Below, piece after piece: positions 25,960 to 36,422 of a stretch of 64,000 bases of DNA. Under the pieces are notes generated by a model. That model saw only the letters and a program-made list of their open reading frames with translations. It did not search any database and had not been told where the DNA came from. A program made the translations under genes and the position numbers. The stretch's first letter is position 1. The number at the start of each line of letters is the position of its first letter. Source of the stretch: Streptomyces sp. TP-A0874 (GTDB lineage Bacteria; Actinomycetota; Actinomycetes; Streptomycetales; Streptomycetaceae); NCBI RefSeq assembly GCF_001748085.1, contig NZ_BBZK01000004.1, positions 496,001-560,000 on the forward strand, read 5' to 3'.

Positions 25960-26661
25960 ATGCCCCAGAGCGTGCAGGTACGGTGCCCGGTCTGCCACCG
26001 GGAGCACTCCTTCACACCGCTCACCCTGCCCTGTTCCTGCGGCGCGCCGCTGACGCCACCGATCAGCGGCGATCCCCCGGTACCGCTGCGGCACCACACC
26101 TGGGAGGGGTCATGGGTGACGGTCCGCTGCCTCTCCTGCGAGCGGCTGGACGACTGGCCGAGCCCGGAGCTCGGCTGCTCCTGCGGAGCGCTGCTGCGCT
26201 TCTCGGTGCCTCCGCCCGTCGCCGCCGCGCCACTGGTCAGCCGGGCGGCGGAGGGACTTCGCGTTCCCGCCCCGGCCCGGCGGCCCGCTTTCCGGCCGGT
26301 GACGATCCGCACGGGCCAGGACGCGGTCACCGCGGGCGCCGAGTACCTGAAGTGGCTTGGCTTCCGGGACGTGCGGCCGTCGGAGGCCCGGGGCGGCGGC
26401 GAGGTCTCCCTGTACGGCACCGGTGTCGTCGCCCGCGTCGACCCGACGACCCGGCCGTCCACCGTGCGGGATGTGGAGTGCCTGTGGCTGCACGGGCTCA
26501 ACGCCTCCGCCGTGGCCGTCTTCTTCTCCCTGGCCGGCTACGGCCACCAGGCCCGGGCCCGCGCCGACGGGGTTCGTCTCCCGCTCTTCGTCATGGATCT
26601 GACGGGCACTCCGCGGCCGGTCAACGACGCCGCGGACGAACTCGCCCGGACCGGGCCCTGA
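25960..26661 (+). CDS. Zinc-ribbon protein with restriction-endonuclease-like C-terminal domain, function unknown
   Basis: A 233-residue protein. The N-terminus has two zinc-ribbon halves: CPVC with CSCG (residues about 9-28), then CLSC with CSCG (about 57-76). After a Pro/Ala linker, the C-terminal domain (about 110-230) carries TGAEYLKWLGFRDV-like and VARVDPTTRPSTVRDVECLW, arranged like the beta-alpha-beta core of Mrr-type nuclease folds, but the catalytic D-x-K pattern is not convincingly intact. It resembles a conserved streptomycete hypothetical family. Separated from cydB by 133 bases, with its own AGGAGAG-rich ribosome-binding region. Confidence 0.75.
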   Translation: MPQSVQVRCPVCHREHSFTPLTLPCSCGAPLTPPISGDPPVPLRHHTWEGSWVTVRCLSCERLDDWPSPELGCSCGALLRFSVPPPVAAAPLVSRAAEGLRVPAPARRPAFRPVTIRTGQDAVTAGAEYLKWLGFRDVRPSEARGGGEVSLYGTGVVARVDPTTRPSTVRDVECLWLHGLNASAVAVFFSLAGYGHQARARADGVRLPLFVMDLTGTPRPVNDAADELARTGP

Positions 26662-26666
26662 CCGGT

Positions 26667-26709
26667 GGCGTCCGGAGCCGCATTCGGCCGGGCCCCGGCT
26701 CCGGACGCC
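26667..26709. terminator. Hairpin between convergent genes
   Basis: A perfect 14-bp stem (26667-26680 with 26696-26709) starts 5 bases after the zinc-ribbon gene and ends 7 bases before the stop of the acyl-CoA synthetase on the other strand; likely bidirectional. Confidence 0.7.
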
Positions 26710-26716
26710 GGCGGGG

Positions 26717-28480
<1,764 letters not shown>

Positions 28481-28575
28481 GCGTTCCTCCTCATCGACAA
28501 AACCGCTCAGTGCATCGTGGGCTCCACGACCTCGTTCGCACCAGATGCCTGCCGGATGAGTTCGTCCGAGAAGCG

Positions 28576-28722
28576 TCCCGTCGTCCCTGGTGGTGGGCGT
28601 GCGGCCGCGGCGGCGGTGCTTGGCAAGCCGGAGGGAGGCCCGGATACCGGGCGTATCCGGGCTTTCCGCCGACACGGCGAGGCGCCGTGGGCCGCCCTCG
28701 TCCGCCGCCGGGGATGACGGGA
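28576..28722. repeat. Long imperfect palindromic intergenic element, copy 1
   Basis: Ends TCCCGTCGTCCC (28576-28587) and GGGATGACGGGA (28711-28722) pair with one G-T wobble, and the interior continues as an interrupted stem around the loop region near 28650. The core from 28624 to 28688 aligns without gaps to the element at 62119-62264 (about three quarters identical). It lies between the Ddn-like gene stop and the acyl-CoA synthetase start. It may act as a terminator or be a small non-autonomous repeat. Confidence 0.65.
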
Positions 28723-28759
28723 GACCTGTCAGGACCGGAACGCAGATCCGCGGACCCGC

Positions 28760-29215
28760 TCAGAGGCGGTGGAGGCGGACCACCGGGATGTCCCGTTCGG
28801 TCTTGCGCTGGTACTCGTCGTAGGGGCCGTAGATGGAGACCATGTGCGGCCAGACGCGGGCCTTCTCCTGCGGGGAGAGGGTCTCGGCGCGGGCGTGGAA
28901 CCGCTCGGTGAGCACCCGGAGCCGGACGTCCGGGTGCTCCTGGATGTTCCGGTACCACTGCGGATGCTCGTCGGCGCCGCCCTTGGAGGCGACGATCAGG
29001 TAGTCGTCCCCGTCCCGGCCGTAGATGAGGACGGTGCGGTGCCAGGCTCCGCTGCTGCGCCCGCGGTGGTCCAGCAGCAGGCAGGGCGAGCCGTTCATAC
29101 TGGTGCCCTCGGTGCCTCCGGACTCCTCGTAGCGCACGGCCTGCTCCCGCACCCACTCGGTCGGGCTGAGCCGCACCTCCTCGCTCTCCGTCGACGTGTT
29201 CTCGCTGCGGGCCAT
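28760..29215 (-). CDS. F420/deazaflavin-dependent nitroreductase-family protein (Ddn-like)
   Basis: A split-barrel protein of 151 residues. GTSMNGSPCLLLDHRGRSSG, WHRTVLIYGRDGDDYLIVASKGG and HPQWYRNIQEHPDVRLRV are typical of the deazaflavin-dependent nitroreductase family, which binds F420 and reduces quinones or nitro compounds. The ATG at 29215 follows GGAG at eight bases. Single-gene unit; physiological substrate unknown. Confidence 0.9.
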   Translation of the reverse strand: MARSENTSTESEEVRLSPTEWVREQAVRYEESGGTEGTSMNGSPCLLLDHRGRSSGAWHRTVLIYGRDGDDYLIVASKGGADEHPQWYRNIQEHPDVRLRVLTERFHARAETLSPQEKARVWPHMVSIYGPYDEYQRKTERDIPVVRLHRL

Positions 29216-29510
29216 GCCGAAAGCTCCTCTCGTCGGTGGGGCTGGATCAGGCGGAGCCTTCCGGTCCGCCCGACTTCGCAGAGTCATCATCGGCCGCTCG
29301 GGGCGGCATCACCAGCGTCCCGCCCGGCGCGCCTCAAGACGGCCGCCATACCGCCGCGGGCAGAGTGGCCGGGGCGGCGCGCCCCGCTCGCCCGGGCCCC
29401 GAAGCGCGGCGGAACGGGTGGCGGCCGAGGTGCGGGGCGGCGGGCCCGAGGTCAGTCTGGAGGAAGGTGCACCCCTCGCAGCCGGACCGGTCTCGTCGAC
29501 GGAGGACCCC

Positions 29511-30290
29511 ATGCTCACCACCCAGTACGTCACCGGCGCGCCCAACTGGATCGATCTCGCCACCCCCGACATCCCGGCCTCCGCGGTCTTCTACCGCGAC
29601 CTCTTCGGCTGGGAGCGGGAGTCCCTCGGGCCGCACGCGGGCGGCTACGGCCTGTACAAGCTGGACGGCAGGACGGTGGCGGCCACCGGGCCGCTGACCG
29701 AGGAGGGCGCGCGCAGCGCCTGGACGGTGTACTTCATGGCACCGGACGTCGATGCCACCACCGAGGCGGTGCAGCAGGCCGGCGGCACCGTGCGCACCGG
29801 CCCGACGGACGTCTTCACGGCCGGGCGGCTGGCGGCGTACAGCGACCCGACCGACGCCCGGTTCGCCGTCTGGCAGCCGGGGGAGAACGACGGGCTGCAA
29901 CTGGTCGGCGCGGTGGGAGCCCTGGAGTGGACCGAGTTGTTCACCCCCGATCCGGACGCGGCGCGCGCCTTCTACGGCTCGGTCTTCGGCTGGCGGACGG
30001 CAGAGGTGCCGTTCGCCGGAACGGAGTACACGCTGATCAGTCCGCCGGACGGTGGGCAGGACGCCACCCAGGGCGGCATCATGCCGCAGACCCCGGGGGC
30101 CGAGCCGCACTGGTTGGTCTACTTCTCGGTACCCGACTGCGACGCCGCGGTCGAGCGGGCGTTGGCGCTCGGCGGCTCGCTGAAGGTGGAACCGGTGGAG
30201 GTGGAGGAGGACGGCAGCCGCTACGCCCGTCTCGCGGACCCCTTCGGCGCGGAGTTCGCGGTGATCTCCACGCCGGGGAAGCCGCTCTGA
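29511..30290 (+). CDS. VOC-superfamily (glyoxalase/bleomycin-resistance-like) two-domain protein
   Basis: A 259-residue protein made of two tandem VOC modules, each beginning with W-x-[DE]L-x-[TF]-PD: NWIDLATPDIPASAVFYRDLFGWE and EWTELFTPDPDAARAFYGSVFGW. The second half ends DPFGAEFAVIS. Such proteins bind hydrophobic small molecules or act as hydroxylases with a metal; the activity here is unknown. The ATG at 29511 has GGAGG five bases upstream. Its stop codon lies inside a 14-bp tandem triplication. Confidence 0.9.
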   Translation: MLTTQYVTGAPNWIDLATPDIPASAVFYRDLFGWERESLGPHAGGYGLYKLDGRTVAATGPLTEEGARSAWTVYFMAPDVDATTEAVQQAGGTVRTGPTDVFTAGRLAAYSDPTDARFAVWQPGENDGLQLVGAVGALEWTELFTPDPDAARAFYGSVFGWRTAEVPFAGTEYTLISPPDGGQDATQGGIMPQTPGAEPHWLVYFSVPDCDAAVERALALGGSLKVEPVEVEEDGSRYARLADPFGAEFAVISTPGKPL

Positions 30291-30323
30291 TCCGCCCGCT
30301 CTGATCCGCCCGCTCTGATCCGG
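30282..30323. repeat. 14-bp tandem repeat, three copies across a stop codon
   Basis: CCGCTCTGATCCGC recurs at a 14-base period (30282, 30296, 30310), the third copy ending in CCGG. Each copy contains TGA; the first supplies the VOC gene stop. Confidence 0.85.
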
Positions 30324-30332
30324 TTGGCGCCG

Positions 30333-31058
30333 TCACCCGCCGTCCGGCTCGCGGCTCCCCTCCGGCCCCGCGTGTTCCGCCGACCCCGCGTGTTCTGCCG
30401 ACCCTGAGGGCAGCAGGGTCGCCCCGATCCCGGCCACCACGGCACGCAGGCCGGTCTCGAAGCCGCTTTCGTGCTGCTGGAAGATCTCGTAGCCGGCCTC
30501 CGCGGCCAGGGGGTGCTCGGCCAGACGTTCGGCACGGGCGTCCAGGTCATAGCCGTCGACTCCGTGCGCGGGGGCGGGCCCCATGGCCTGTTCCTCGATC
30601 ACGTAGCCGATGGTGTAGCTGTACGCCGTCAACCACGCGCGGGCGGCCGCCGCCGGCGGGAACCCTGCCTGGGTGAGTCGGGAGAGGTGGGCTTCCATCG
30701 GTCCGGCGTACGAGGTGTCGGTGAAGTGGGTGCCGCTGTAGACCTTGGCACCGTCGCGGTAGCTCAGCAGGTGCGCCCGGAGGCCGCGCATCGCGAGCGT
30801 CAGGGCTTCCCGCCAGTCCCCGGGGGGCTGGGTGAACCCCGCGTTCATCCGCCGGAGCATCTCGGTCGCCATCTCGTCCAGCAGCGCCTGCTTGTCTTTG
30901 AAGTGCCAGTACAGCGCCGGTGCCTTGACGTCCAGTTCCCGGGCGATGGCGCGCAGGCTCAGCCCTTCCAGTCCCACCTCGTTCAGCAACCGCAGCGCGG
31001 TGTCCGCCACCAGGGCCCGGTCGAGTCTCGTCGCACGTTTCCGCTCCACGGTTGACAT
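30333..31058 (-). CDS. TetR-family repressor (TetR class C-terminal domain)
   Basis: A 241-residue regulator. The HTH is LSLRAIARELDVKAPALYWHFKDKQALLDEM (residues about 30-60), matching tetracycline-repressor TetR. The C-terminal domain (HLLSYRDGAKVYSGTHF, LTAYSYTIGYVIEEQ) is also TetR_C-like. A short repeat SAEHAGSAEHAG sits near the C-terminus. The ATG at 31058 is only 28 bases from the divergent monooxygenase ATG and lacks a clear Shine-Dalgarno, so its mRNA may be leaderless. It presumably represses the flavin monooxygenase through the two TTAAC/GTTAA sites between them. Confidence 0.92.
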   Translation of the reverse strand: MSTVERKRATRLDRALVADTALRLLNEVGLEGLSLRAIARELDVKAPALYWHFKDKQALLDEMATEMLRRMNAGFTQPPGDWREALTLAMRGLRAHLLSYRDGAKVYSGTHFTDTSYAGPMEAHLSRLTQAGFPPAAAARAWLTAYSYTIGYVIEEQAMGPAPAHGVDGYDLDARAERLAEHPLAAEAGYEIFQQHESGFETGLRAVVAGIGATLLPSGSAEHAGSAEHAGPEGSREPDGG

Positions 31059-31105
31059 TCTAACGGCGTTAAGTAATCTCGGAACATGGCACTTAACAGC
31101 GTTAA
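31051..31105. promoter_or_regulatory. TetR operators overlapping a promoter for a leaderless monooxygenase mRNA
   Basis: On the plus strand TTGACA (31052-31057), a 16-base spacer and TAATCT (31074-31079) form a good promoter; six bases later comes the monooxygenase ATG at 31086, so the predicted transcript starts at or next to the start codon. Operator 1 (TAAC-GGC-GTTA, 31061-31071) sits in the promoter spacer; operator 2 (TTAAC-AGC-GTTAA, 31093-31105) covers codons 3-7. Their centres are 33 bases apart, about three helical turns. The repressor ATG lies inside the same region on the other strand. Confidence 0.7.
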
Positions 31106-32552
31106 GGAACCTGGGGCGGAAGGCGACGACCTCCTCGACGTGCTGGTGGTGGGCGCGGGCCCGACGGGTCTGCTGCTCGGCTGCGACCTCGCCCGCCGCG
31201 GGGTGCGCGCCCTGGTGGTCGAACGTTCGCACCGGCTCTTCCCGGGCTCCCGAGGGAAGGGCCTCCAGCCGCGCACCCTGGAGGTCTTCGACGATCTCGG
31301 GGTGCTGGCGGCGGTCCGGGCCGCCGGCGGCGGCGCCCCGGTCGGCATGGTGTGGCGGGACGGCGAGCGGCAGGCCGAGTACCGGATGTTCCCGGACGTC
31401 CCCCCGACCGAGGCCGAGCCGTACACGTCGCCCTGGCTGCTGCCCCAGTGGCGCACTCAGGAGATCCTGCTGGCGCGGCTGGCAGAGCTCGGCGGGCGGG
31501 TCGAGTTCGGCGCCGCACTGAGCACCCTGGAGCAGGACCCGGAAGGGGTGGAGGCCCGGCTCCACGACGGCCGGTTGGTACGCGCCCGATACGCCGTCGC
31601 GGCGGACGGGGGCCGTTCCACCGTGCGGCGGCAGCTGGGCGTCGGCATGACCGGGGAGGCCGTCGACCCGCATCCGATGCTGGTCGCCGACGTCCGGATC
31701 ACGGGGCTCGACCGGGACAACTGGCATGTGTTCCCGTCGACCGGGGACGACTTCCTGACGCTGTGCCCGCTACCGGGCAGCGACGACTTCCAGCTCGTGG
31801 CGCGGTTCACCGACGGCGGCGGACCGGACCTCTCGGCGGACGGTGTGCGCAAGACCCTCGCCGCCCGCACCCACCTCTCGGCGGAGCAGCTCACCGAGGT
31901 GCGTTGGGCGTCCGACTTCCGGCCTCGGGCCGCGATGGCCGACCGGTTCCGGGACGGCCGGGTCTTCCTGGCGGGCGACGCCGCGCACGTGCACTCCCCG
32001 GCTGGCGGCCAGGGTCTCAACACCAGCGTGCAGGACGCCTACAACCTGGGCTGGAAGCTGGGGGCGGTGCTGCGGCAGGGGGCGCCCGAGGCGCTGCTGG
32101 AGACCTACGAGGAGGAGCGCCTTCCGGTCGCCGCGGACATGCTGGGGCTGTCCACCAGGATCCACCGTGGGGAGGCGGAGCGCGGGGCGGCCACCCGTCA
32201 GCTCACGCTCGGCTACCGGGACTCGTCGCTCGCGGTCGAAGCCCGGGTCCGGCTCCCGCCGGAGGCGCTGCGCGCCGGCGACCGCGCACCCGACGGGCGC
32301 CCGGGGCGGGCCAGGTTGTTCGACGCCTTCCGGGGGCCGCACTGGACGCTGCTCGCGGTGGGCACCGAGGTCCCGGTCCCGCCGCTCGCCCCGGAGACCG
32401 TCCGGGTGCACCGGGTGCCCGAGTACGAACCGTACGGTGTGGGCCTGTTCCTGGTGCGCCCCGACGGCTACGTCGGCTGGGCGGGACCGAGCGCGGACGG
32501 GCTGCTGCCGTACCTGGCACGCGTATCGGGCGGCGCTGAGCACCACCGGTGA
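31086..32552 (+). CDS. FAD-dependent aromatic/antibiotic monooxygenase (TetX/PgaE-like)
   Basis: Class A flavoprotein hydroxylase of 488 residues. The FAD-binding GxGxxG is VLVVGAGPTGLLLGCDLA (residues 19-36), the DG motif is YAVAADGGRSTVRRQLG and the GD motif is VFLAGDAAHVHSPAGGQGLN followed by QDAYNLGWKL. The C-terminal 100 residues form the thioredoxin-like tail seen in polyketide hydroxylases. Regulated by a TetR-type repressor sensing a small aromatic compound, by analogy with tetracycline-degrading systems. The substrate cannot be told from sequence. Confidence 0.92.
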   Translation: MALNSVKEPGAEGDDLLDVLVVGAGPTGLLLGCDLARRGVRALVVERSHRLFPGSRGKGLQPRTLEVFDDLGVLAAVRAAGGGAPVGMVWRDGERQAEYRMFPDVPPTEAEPYTSPWLLPQWRTQEILLARLAELGGRVEFGAALSTLEQDPEGVEARLHDGRLVRARYAVAADGGRSTVRRQLGVGMTGEAVDPHPMLVADVRITGLDRDNWHVFPSTGDDFLTLCPLPGSDDFQLVARFTDGGGPDLSADGVRKTLAARTHLSAEQLTEVRWASDFRPRAAMADRFRDGRVFLAGDAAHVHSPAGGQGLNTSVQDAYNLGWKLGAVLRQGAPEALLETYEEERLPVAADMLGLSTRIHRGEAERGAATRQLTLGYRDSSLAVEARVRLPPEALRAGDRAPDGRPGRARLFDAFRGPHWTLLAVGTEVPVPPLAPETVRVHRVPEYEPYGVGLFLVRPDGYVGWAGPSADGLLPYLARVSGGAEHHR

Positions 32553-32645
32553 CACGGCGCCGCCCCGGCCCCGGGGGTCCCCCCGTCCGAGACGGGCCCT
32601 GGAGGCTGTACCTCAGCTCCCGGCGCGGACCCTGGGGGCAAGCGC

Positions 32646-33818
32646 TCAGCCGGCCGGGGACCCGCTCAGCACCGGTGCCGGACGGTGGATCGGGGTGTGA
32701 CCGCCGGTCAGCGGAACCCCGCTGCCGCCGCGACGGCAGGCGACGATCTCGGCGGCGATGGACAGCGCCGTCTCCTGCGGGGTGCGGGCGCCGAGGTCCA
32801 GGCCGATCGGAGAGCGCAGCCGGCCGAGTTCCGCCTCGGTGAGGCCGACGGCCCGCAGCCGGTCCAGCCGGTCCAGATGGGTGCGGCGGGAACCCATCGC
32901 ACCGACGTAGGCGACCGGCAGCCGCAGCGCCCGCTGCAGCAGCGGAACGTCGAACTTGGCGTCGTGTGTGAGCACGCAGAGCACGGCGCGGCCGTCCAGC
33001 CGCTGCGCGTCGAGGTAGCGGTGCGGCCAGTCGACGACCACCTCGTCGGCGCTCGGGAAGCGCTCCGGGGTGGCGAAGACCGGGCGGGCGTCGCAGACCG
33101 TCACATGGTGGCCGAGGAATCTACCGGCCTCGGCGAGAGCCGCCGCGAAGTCGATCGCCCCGAAAATGATCATGCGCGGTGGTGGGGTGCTCGACTCCAC
33201 GAACAGCGCCAGCGGCACTCCGCAGCGGCTGCCCTCGGCACCGATCACCACGGTCCCCGTGCTCCCCGCCTGGAGGAGCGCCCGGGCCTCGGCCGCGGCC
33301 GTGCGGTCCAGCGGACCACCGCCCGCCGCCGCGGACCCGCCGCCGGCCGTTCCGGCGAGGCTGCCGCTGTGGGTACCGTCGGCCCGCACGCAGAGCGCGC
33401 GGCCGAGCAACTCCGGCGGCCCCTCCACCACCTGGGCCAGCGCCACCGCCTCGGCCCGGGCGGCGGCCGCCAGCGCGGCGGCCAGTACCGGTCGGCCGGG
33501 ATCGCCGACCCGCACCGGGACGATGGCCACCTCCACCGTCCCACCACAGGTCAGCCCGGTGGCGAAGGCGTCGTCGTCGGAGTAGCCGAACCGTCGCGAG
33601 AGGATCTCGCCGGTCTCCAGCACCTCCTGGCAGAGTTCGTAGACGGCCCCCTCCACACAACCTCCGGAGACCGATCCGACGGCCGTGCCGTCCATGTCGA
33701 CGGCGAGGGCGGCGCCCGGCTGGCGGGGGGCGCTGCCGCTGGTGGACACCACCGTGGCCACCGCGAAGTCGCGCCCCTCCTCGCACCACCGGTGCAACTG
33801 CTCGGCGATGTCCAACAT
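32646..33818 (-). CDS. xdhC: XdhC-family molybdenum cofactor insertion/sulfuration protein
   Basis: Maturation factor that binds Moco, protects it until sulfurated and inserts it into xanthine dehydrogenase. It has 390 residues: the N-terminal XdhC/CoxI domain (VVSTSGSAPRQPGAALAVD, GSVSGGCVEGAVYE, FATGLTCGGTVEV) and a C-terminal Rossmann domain (AVLCVLTHDAKFDVPLL, YVGAMGSRRTHLDRL, SPIGLDLGARTPQETALSIAAEI). The start is chosen at the second ATG (33818), 12 bases after GGGAG; the first ATG (33830) abuts it. It is transcribed after the XDH subunits but separated by a strong hairpin, so it may have its own promoter. Confidence 0.93.
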   Translation of the reverse strand: MLDIAEQLHRWCEEGRDFAVATVVSTSGSAPRQPGAALAVDMDGTAVGSVSGGCVEGAVYELCQEVLETGEILSRRFGYSDDDAFATGLTCGGTVEVAIVPVRVGDPGRPVLAAALAAAARAEAVALAQVVEGPPELLGRALCVRADGTHSGSLAGTAGGGSAAAGGGPLDRTAAAEARALLQAGSTGTVVIGAEGSRCGVPLALFVESSTPPPRMIIFGAIDFAAALAEAGRFLGHHVTVCDARPVFATPERFPSADEVVVDWPHRYLDAQRLDGRAVLCVLTHDAKFDVPLLQRALRLPVAYVGAMGSRRTHLDRLDRLRAVGLTEAELGRLRSPIGLDLGARTPQETALSIAAEIVACRRGGSGVPLTGGHTPIHRPAPVLSGSPAG

Positions 33819-33991
33819 TGCCGTTCTCATCTCCCTCGAGGTACCCGGAAGAGGTGCCCGTCGCTCGCGCGGCCGGACCCGCGCCCCGGGGCTGTGTCCG
33901 GGAGGTCTACCCGCCCCGGCGCCCCGGGCCGCCGGCCGTCCCGGTGGGACGGCCCTCGGCAGCCGGACGCGGTCGGCCGACGGGGCGGAGC

Positions 33992-34030
33992 GGCCGTGGC
34001 CGCCGCGGGGCGTCCGCGGCGGCCACGGCC
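33992..34030 (-). terminator. Strong hairpin at the end of the xanthine dehydrogenase operon
   Basis: A perfect 17-bp GC stem (33992-34008 with 34014-34030) and a 5-base loop start 6 bases after the stop of the Mo subunit gene. Confidence 0.75.
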
Positions 34031-34035
34031 ATCGC

Positions 34036-36420
34036 TCACAGCTCGGCGATGTGCTCCGGGCGCACCGGCACCCGCGGCAGGTCCAGCCCGGTCGCGGCCC
34101 GCACGGCCGCCACCACCGCGGGCGTGGAGGAGAGGGTGGGCGCCTCCCCGACCCCGCGCAGCCCGTACGGTGCGTGCTCGTCGGCCAGCTCCAGCACGTC
34201 CACCGGCATGGAGGGGGTGTCCAGGATGGTGGGGATCAGGTAGTCCGTGAAGGAGGGGTTGCGGACCTTGGCGTCCGACACGACGATCTCCTCCATGACG
34301 GCCAGCCCCAGCCCCTGGGTGGAGCCGCCCTGGATCTGCCCCACGACCGACAGCGGGTTGAGCGCCTTGCCGACGTCCTGGGCCGCCGCCAGCTCGACCA
34401 CCTTGACCAGCCCCAGTTCGGTGTCGACCTCCACCACGGCCCGGTGGGCGCAGAAGGAGTACTGGACGTGGCCGAAGCCCTGTCCGGTCTTCAGATCGAA
34501 GGGCTCCGTCGGCCGGTGCCGGAATTCCAGCTCCAGGTCGACGGCGTCGTCACCGAGGACCGCCGCGAGGTCCGCGAGCACCTCACCGCCGGCCGTGACG
34601 ACCTTGCCGCCCTCAAGGAGGAGGTCGCTGCCGCTCCACGCCGGGTGCTGGTCGCCGAAGCGTTCGCGACCGAGCCGCAACACCTCCTCCCGCACGGCGA
34701 GGCAGGTGTTCCGGATGGCCCCGCCGGTCATGTAGGTCTGCCGGGAGGCGGAGGTCGAGCCCGCCGAGCCGACCTGCGTGTCGGCGGGGTGGATCGACAC
34801 CTGGGTGACGCCGAGCTCCGTACGGGCGATCTGGGCGTGCACGGTGACCCCGCCCTGGCCCACCTCCGCCATCGCGGTGTGCACCAGTGCGACCGGTTCG
34901 CCGCCCACCACCTCCAGCCGCACCCGCGCGGTCGAGTAGTCGTCGAAGCCCTCGGAGAAGCCGACGTTCTTGATGCCGACCCCGTAGCCCACGCCCCGGA
35001 CCACCCCCTCGCCGTGGGTGGTGTTGGAGAGGCCGCCGGGCAGCGCCCGGACGTCGGTCGAGGTGCCCTCCGGTCCGGCGGCCACCCACTGCTCCGCCGG
35101 AGGCAGCGGCAGTTCCTTGACCCGGCGCAGCAGTTCGGCGACCGGGGCCGGGGCGTCGACCTCCTGGCCGGTGGGCAGCCGGGACCCCTGCGACATGGCG
35201 TTCCGCTGGCGGAGTTCGACCGGGTCCATGTCCAGGGCCCGGGCGAGCTTGTCCATCTGCGCCTCGTACGCGAAGCAGGCCTGGACCGCTCCGAAGCCGC
35301 GCATCGCGCCGCAGGGCGGGTTGTTGCTGTAGAGCGCGATGGCCTCGATGTCGACGTTCTCGATCTCGTAGGGCCCGGCGCCCAGTGAGGCGGCGTTGCC
35401 GACGACGGCCGGCGAGGCGGAGGCGTACGCCCCGCCGTCCAGCAGGATCCGGCCCTTCAGGTAGACGAGCTTGCCGTCCTTGGTCGCCCCGTGCTCGTAG
35501 GAGAGCTTCGCCGGATGGCGGTGGACGTGGCCGAAGAACGACTCCTCCCGGTTGTAGACGATCTTGACCGGCTTACCGGTGCGCAGCGCCAGCAGGCAGG
35601 CATGGGCCTGCATCGACATGTCCTCGCGCGCCCCGAAGGCGCCGCCGACCCCGGAGAGCGTCAGCCGCACCTTGTCGGCGGGCAGGCCGAGGACCGGGGC
35701 GAGCTGCTTCTGGTCGACGTGCAGCCACTGGGTGGCGATGTAGAGGTCGACGCCGCCGTCCTCGGCGGGCACGGCGAGTCCGGACTCCGGCCCGAGGAAC
35801 GCCTGGTCCTGCATCCCGACCTCGTACTCGCCGGAGACGACGACATCGGCGAGCGCCTCGGCCGCCGCGACGTCGCCGCACTTGATCGGCTGCCGGTGCA
35901 GGATGTTCGGGTGCGGGGTGTGGGCCGCGTGGTGGTCGGTCCGGCCGGGGTGCAGGATCGGCGCGTCCGGTGCGGTGGCGCTCGCCTCGTCGGTGACCAG
36001 CGGCAGTTCCACGTACTCGACGTGGATCCTGGCGGCGGCGCGGCGGGCGGTCTCCGGGTGGTCGGCGGCGACGATGGCGACCGGTTCACCGTGGAAGCGC
36101 ACCACGTCCTTGGCGAGCACCGGCTGGTCGGCGATCTCCAGACCGTAGTGGGTGGCGGCGGGCAGGTCGTCGTGGGTCATCACGGCGTACACCCCGGGCA
36201 CCGCCAGCGCCTCGGAGACGTCCACCGACCGGATCTCGGCGTGCGCGTACGGGCTGCGCAGCGTGCAGCCCCAGAGCATGTCCTCGTGCCACAGGTCGGA
36301 GGCGTAGGCGAACTCGCCGGTGACCTTGAGGGTGCCGTCCGGGCGCAGTGTGGACTCCCCGATACCGCCCCTGGTGGTGCTGCCCTGGTTCAGATGGGTG
36401 GGTACCCCGATCGCTCCCAT
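34036..36420 (-). CDS. Xanthine dehydrogenase, molybdopterin-binding subunit
   Basis: Catalytic subunit, 794 residues, oxidises hypoxanthine/xanthine to urate. Landmarks of the family: GGAFGAREDMSMQAH, CGAMRGFGAVQACFAYEAQMD (substrate-orienting Arg/Phe region), EVGQGGVTVHAQIA, the Moco-binding TGGAIRNTCLAVREE region and the catalytic Glu in GLRGVGEAP near the C-terminus. An extra N-terminal VTHLNQGSTTRGGIGES-like segment precedes DGTLKVTGEFAYASDLW. The ATG at 36420 is two bases after the FeS-subunit stop. Expected to work as a heterotrimer or its dimer in the cytoplasm. Confidence 0.95.
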   Translation of the reverse strand: MGAIGVPTHLNQGSTTRGGIGESTLRPDGTLKVTGEFAYASDLWHEDMLWGCTLRSPYAHAEIRSVDVSEALAVPGVYAVMTHDDLPAATHYGLEIADQPVLAKDVVRFHGEPVAIVAADHPETARRAAARIHVEYVELPLVTDEASATAPDAPILHPGRTDHHAAHTPHPNILHRQPIKCGDVAAAEALADVVVSGEYEVGMQDQAFLGPESGLAVPAEDGGVDLYIATQWLHVDQKQLAPVLGLPADKVRLTLSGVGGAFGAREDMSMQAHACLLALRTGKPVKIVYNREESFFGHVHRHPAKLSYEHGATKDGKLVYLKGRILLDGGAYASASPAVVGNAASLGAGPYEIENVDIEAIALYSNNPPCGAMRGFGAVQACFAYEAQMDKLARALDMDPVELRQRNAMSQGSRLPTGQEVDAPAPVAELLRRVKELPLPPAEQWVAAGPEGTSTDVRALPGGLSNTTHGEGVVRGVGYGVGIKNVGFSEGFDDYSTARVRLEVVGGEPVALVHTAMAEVGQGGVTVHAQIARTELGVTQVSIHPADTQVGSAGSTSASRQTYMTGGAIRNTCLAVREEVLRLGRERFGDQHPAWSGSDLLLEGGKVVTAGGEVLADLAAVLGDDAVDLELEFRHRPTEPFDLKTGQGFGHVQYSFCAHRAVVEVDTELGLVKVVELAAAQDVGKALNPLSVVGQIQGGSTQGLGLAVMEEIVVSDAKVRNPSFTDYLIPTILDTPSMPVDVLELADEHAPYGLRGVGEAPTLSSTPAVVAAVRAATGLDLPRVPVRPEHIAEL

Positions 36421-36422
36421 GC

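Noticed and set aside
23034..26501. A 1155-codon minus-strand open frame covering cydAB
   Set aside because: Composition is Gln/Arg/Gly/His-rich typical of an antisense frame; the opposite strand encodes obvious cytochrome bd subunits.
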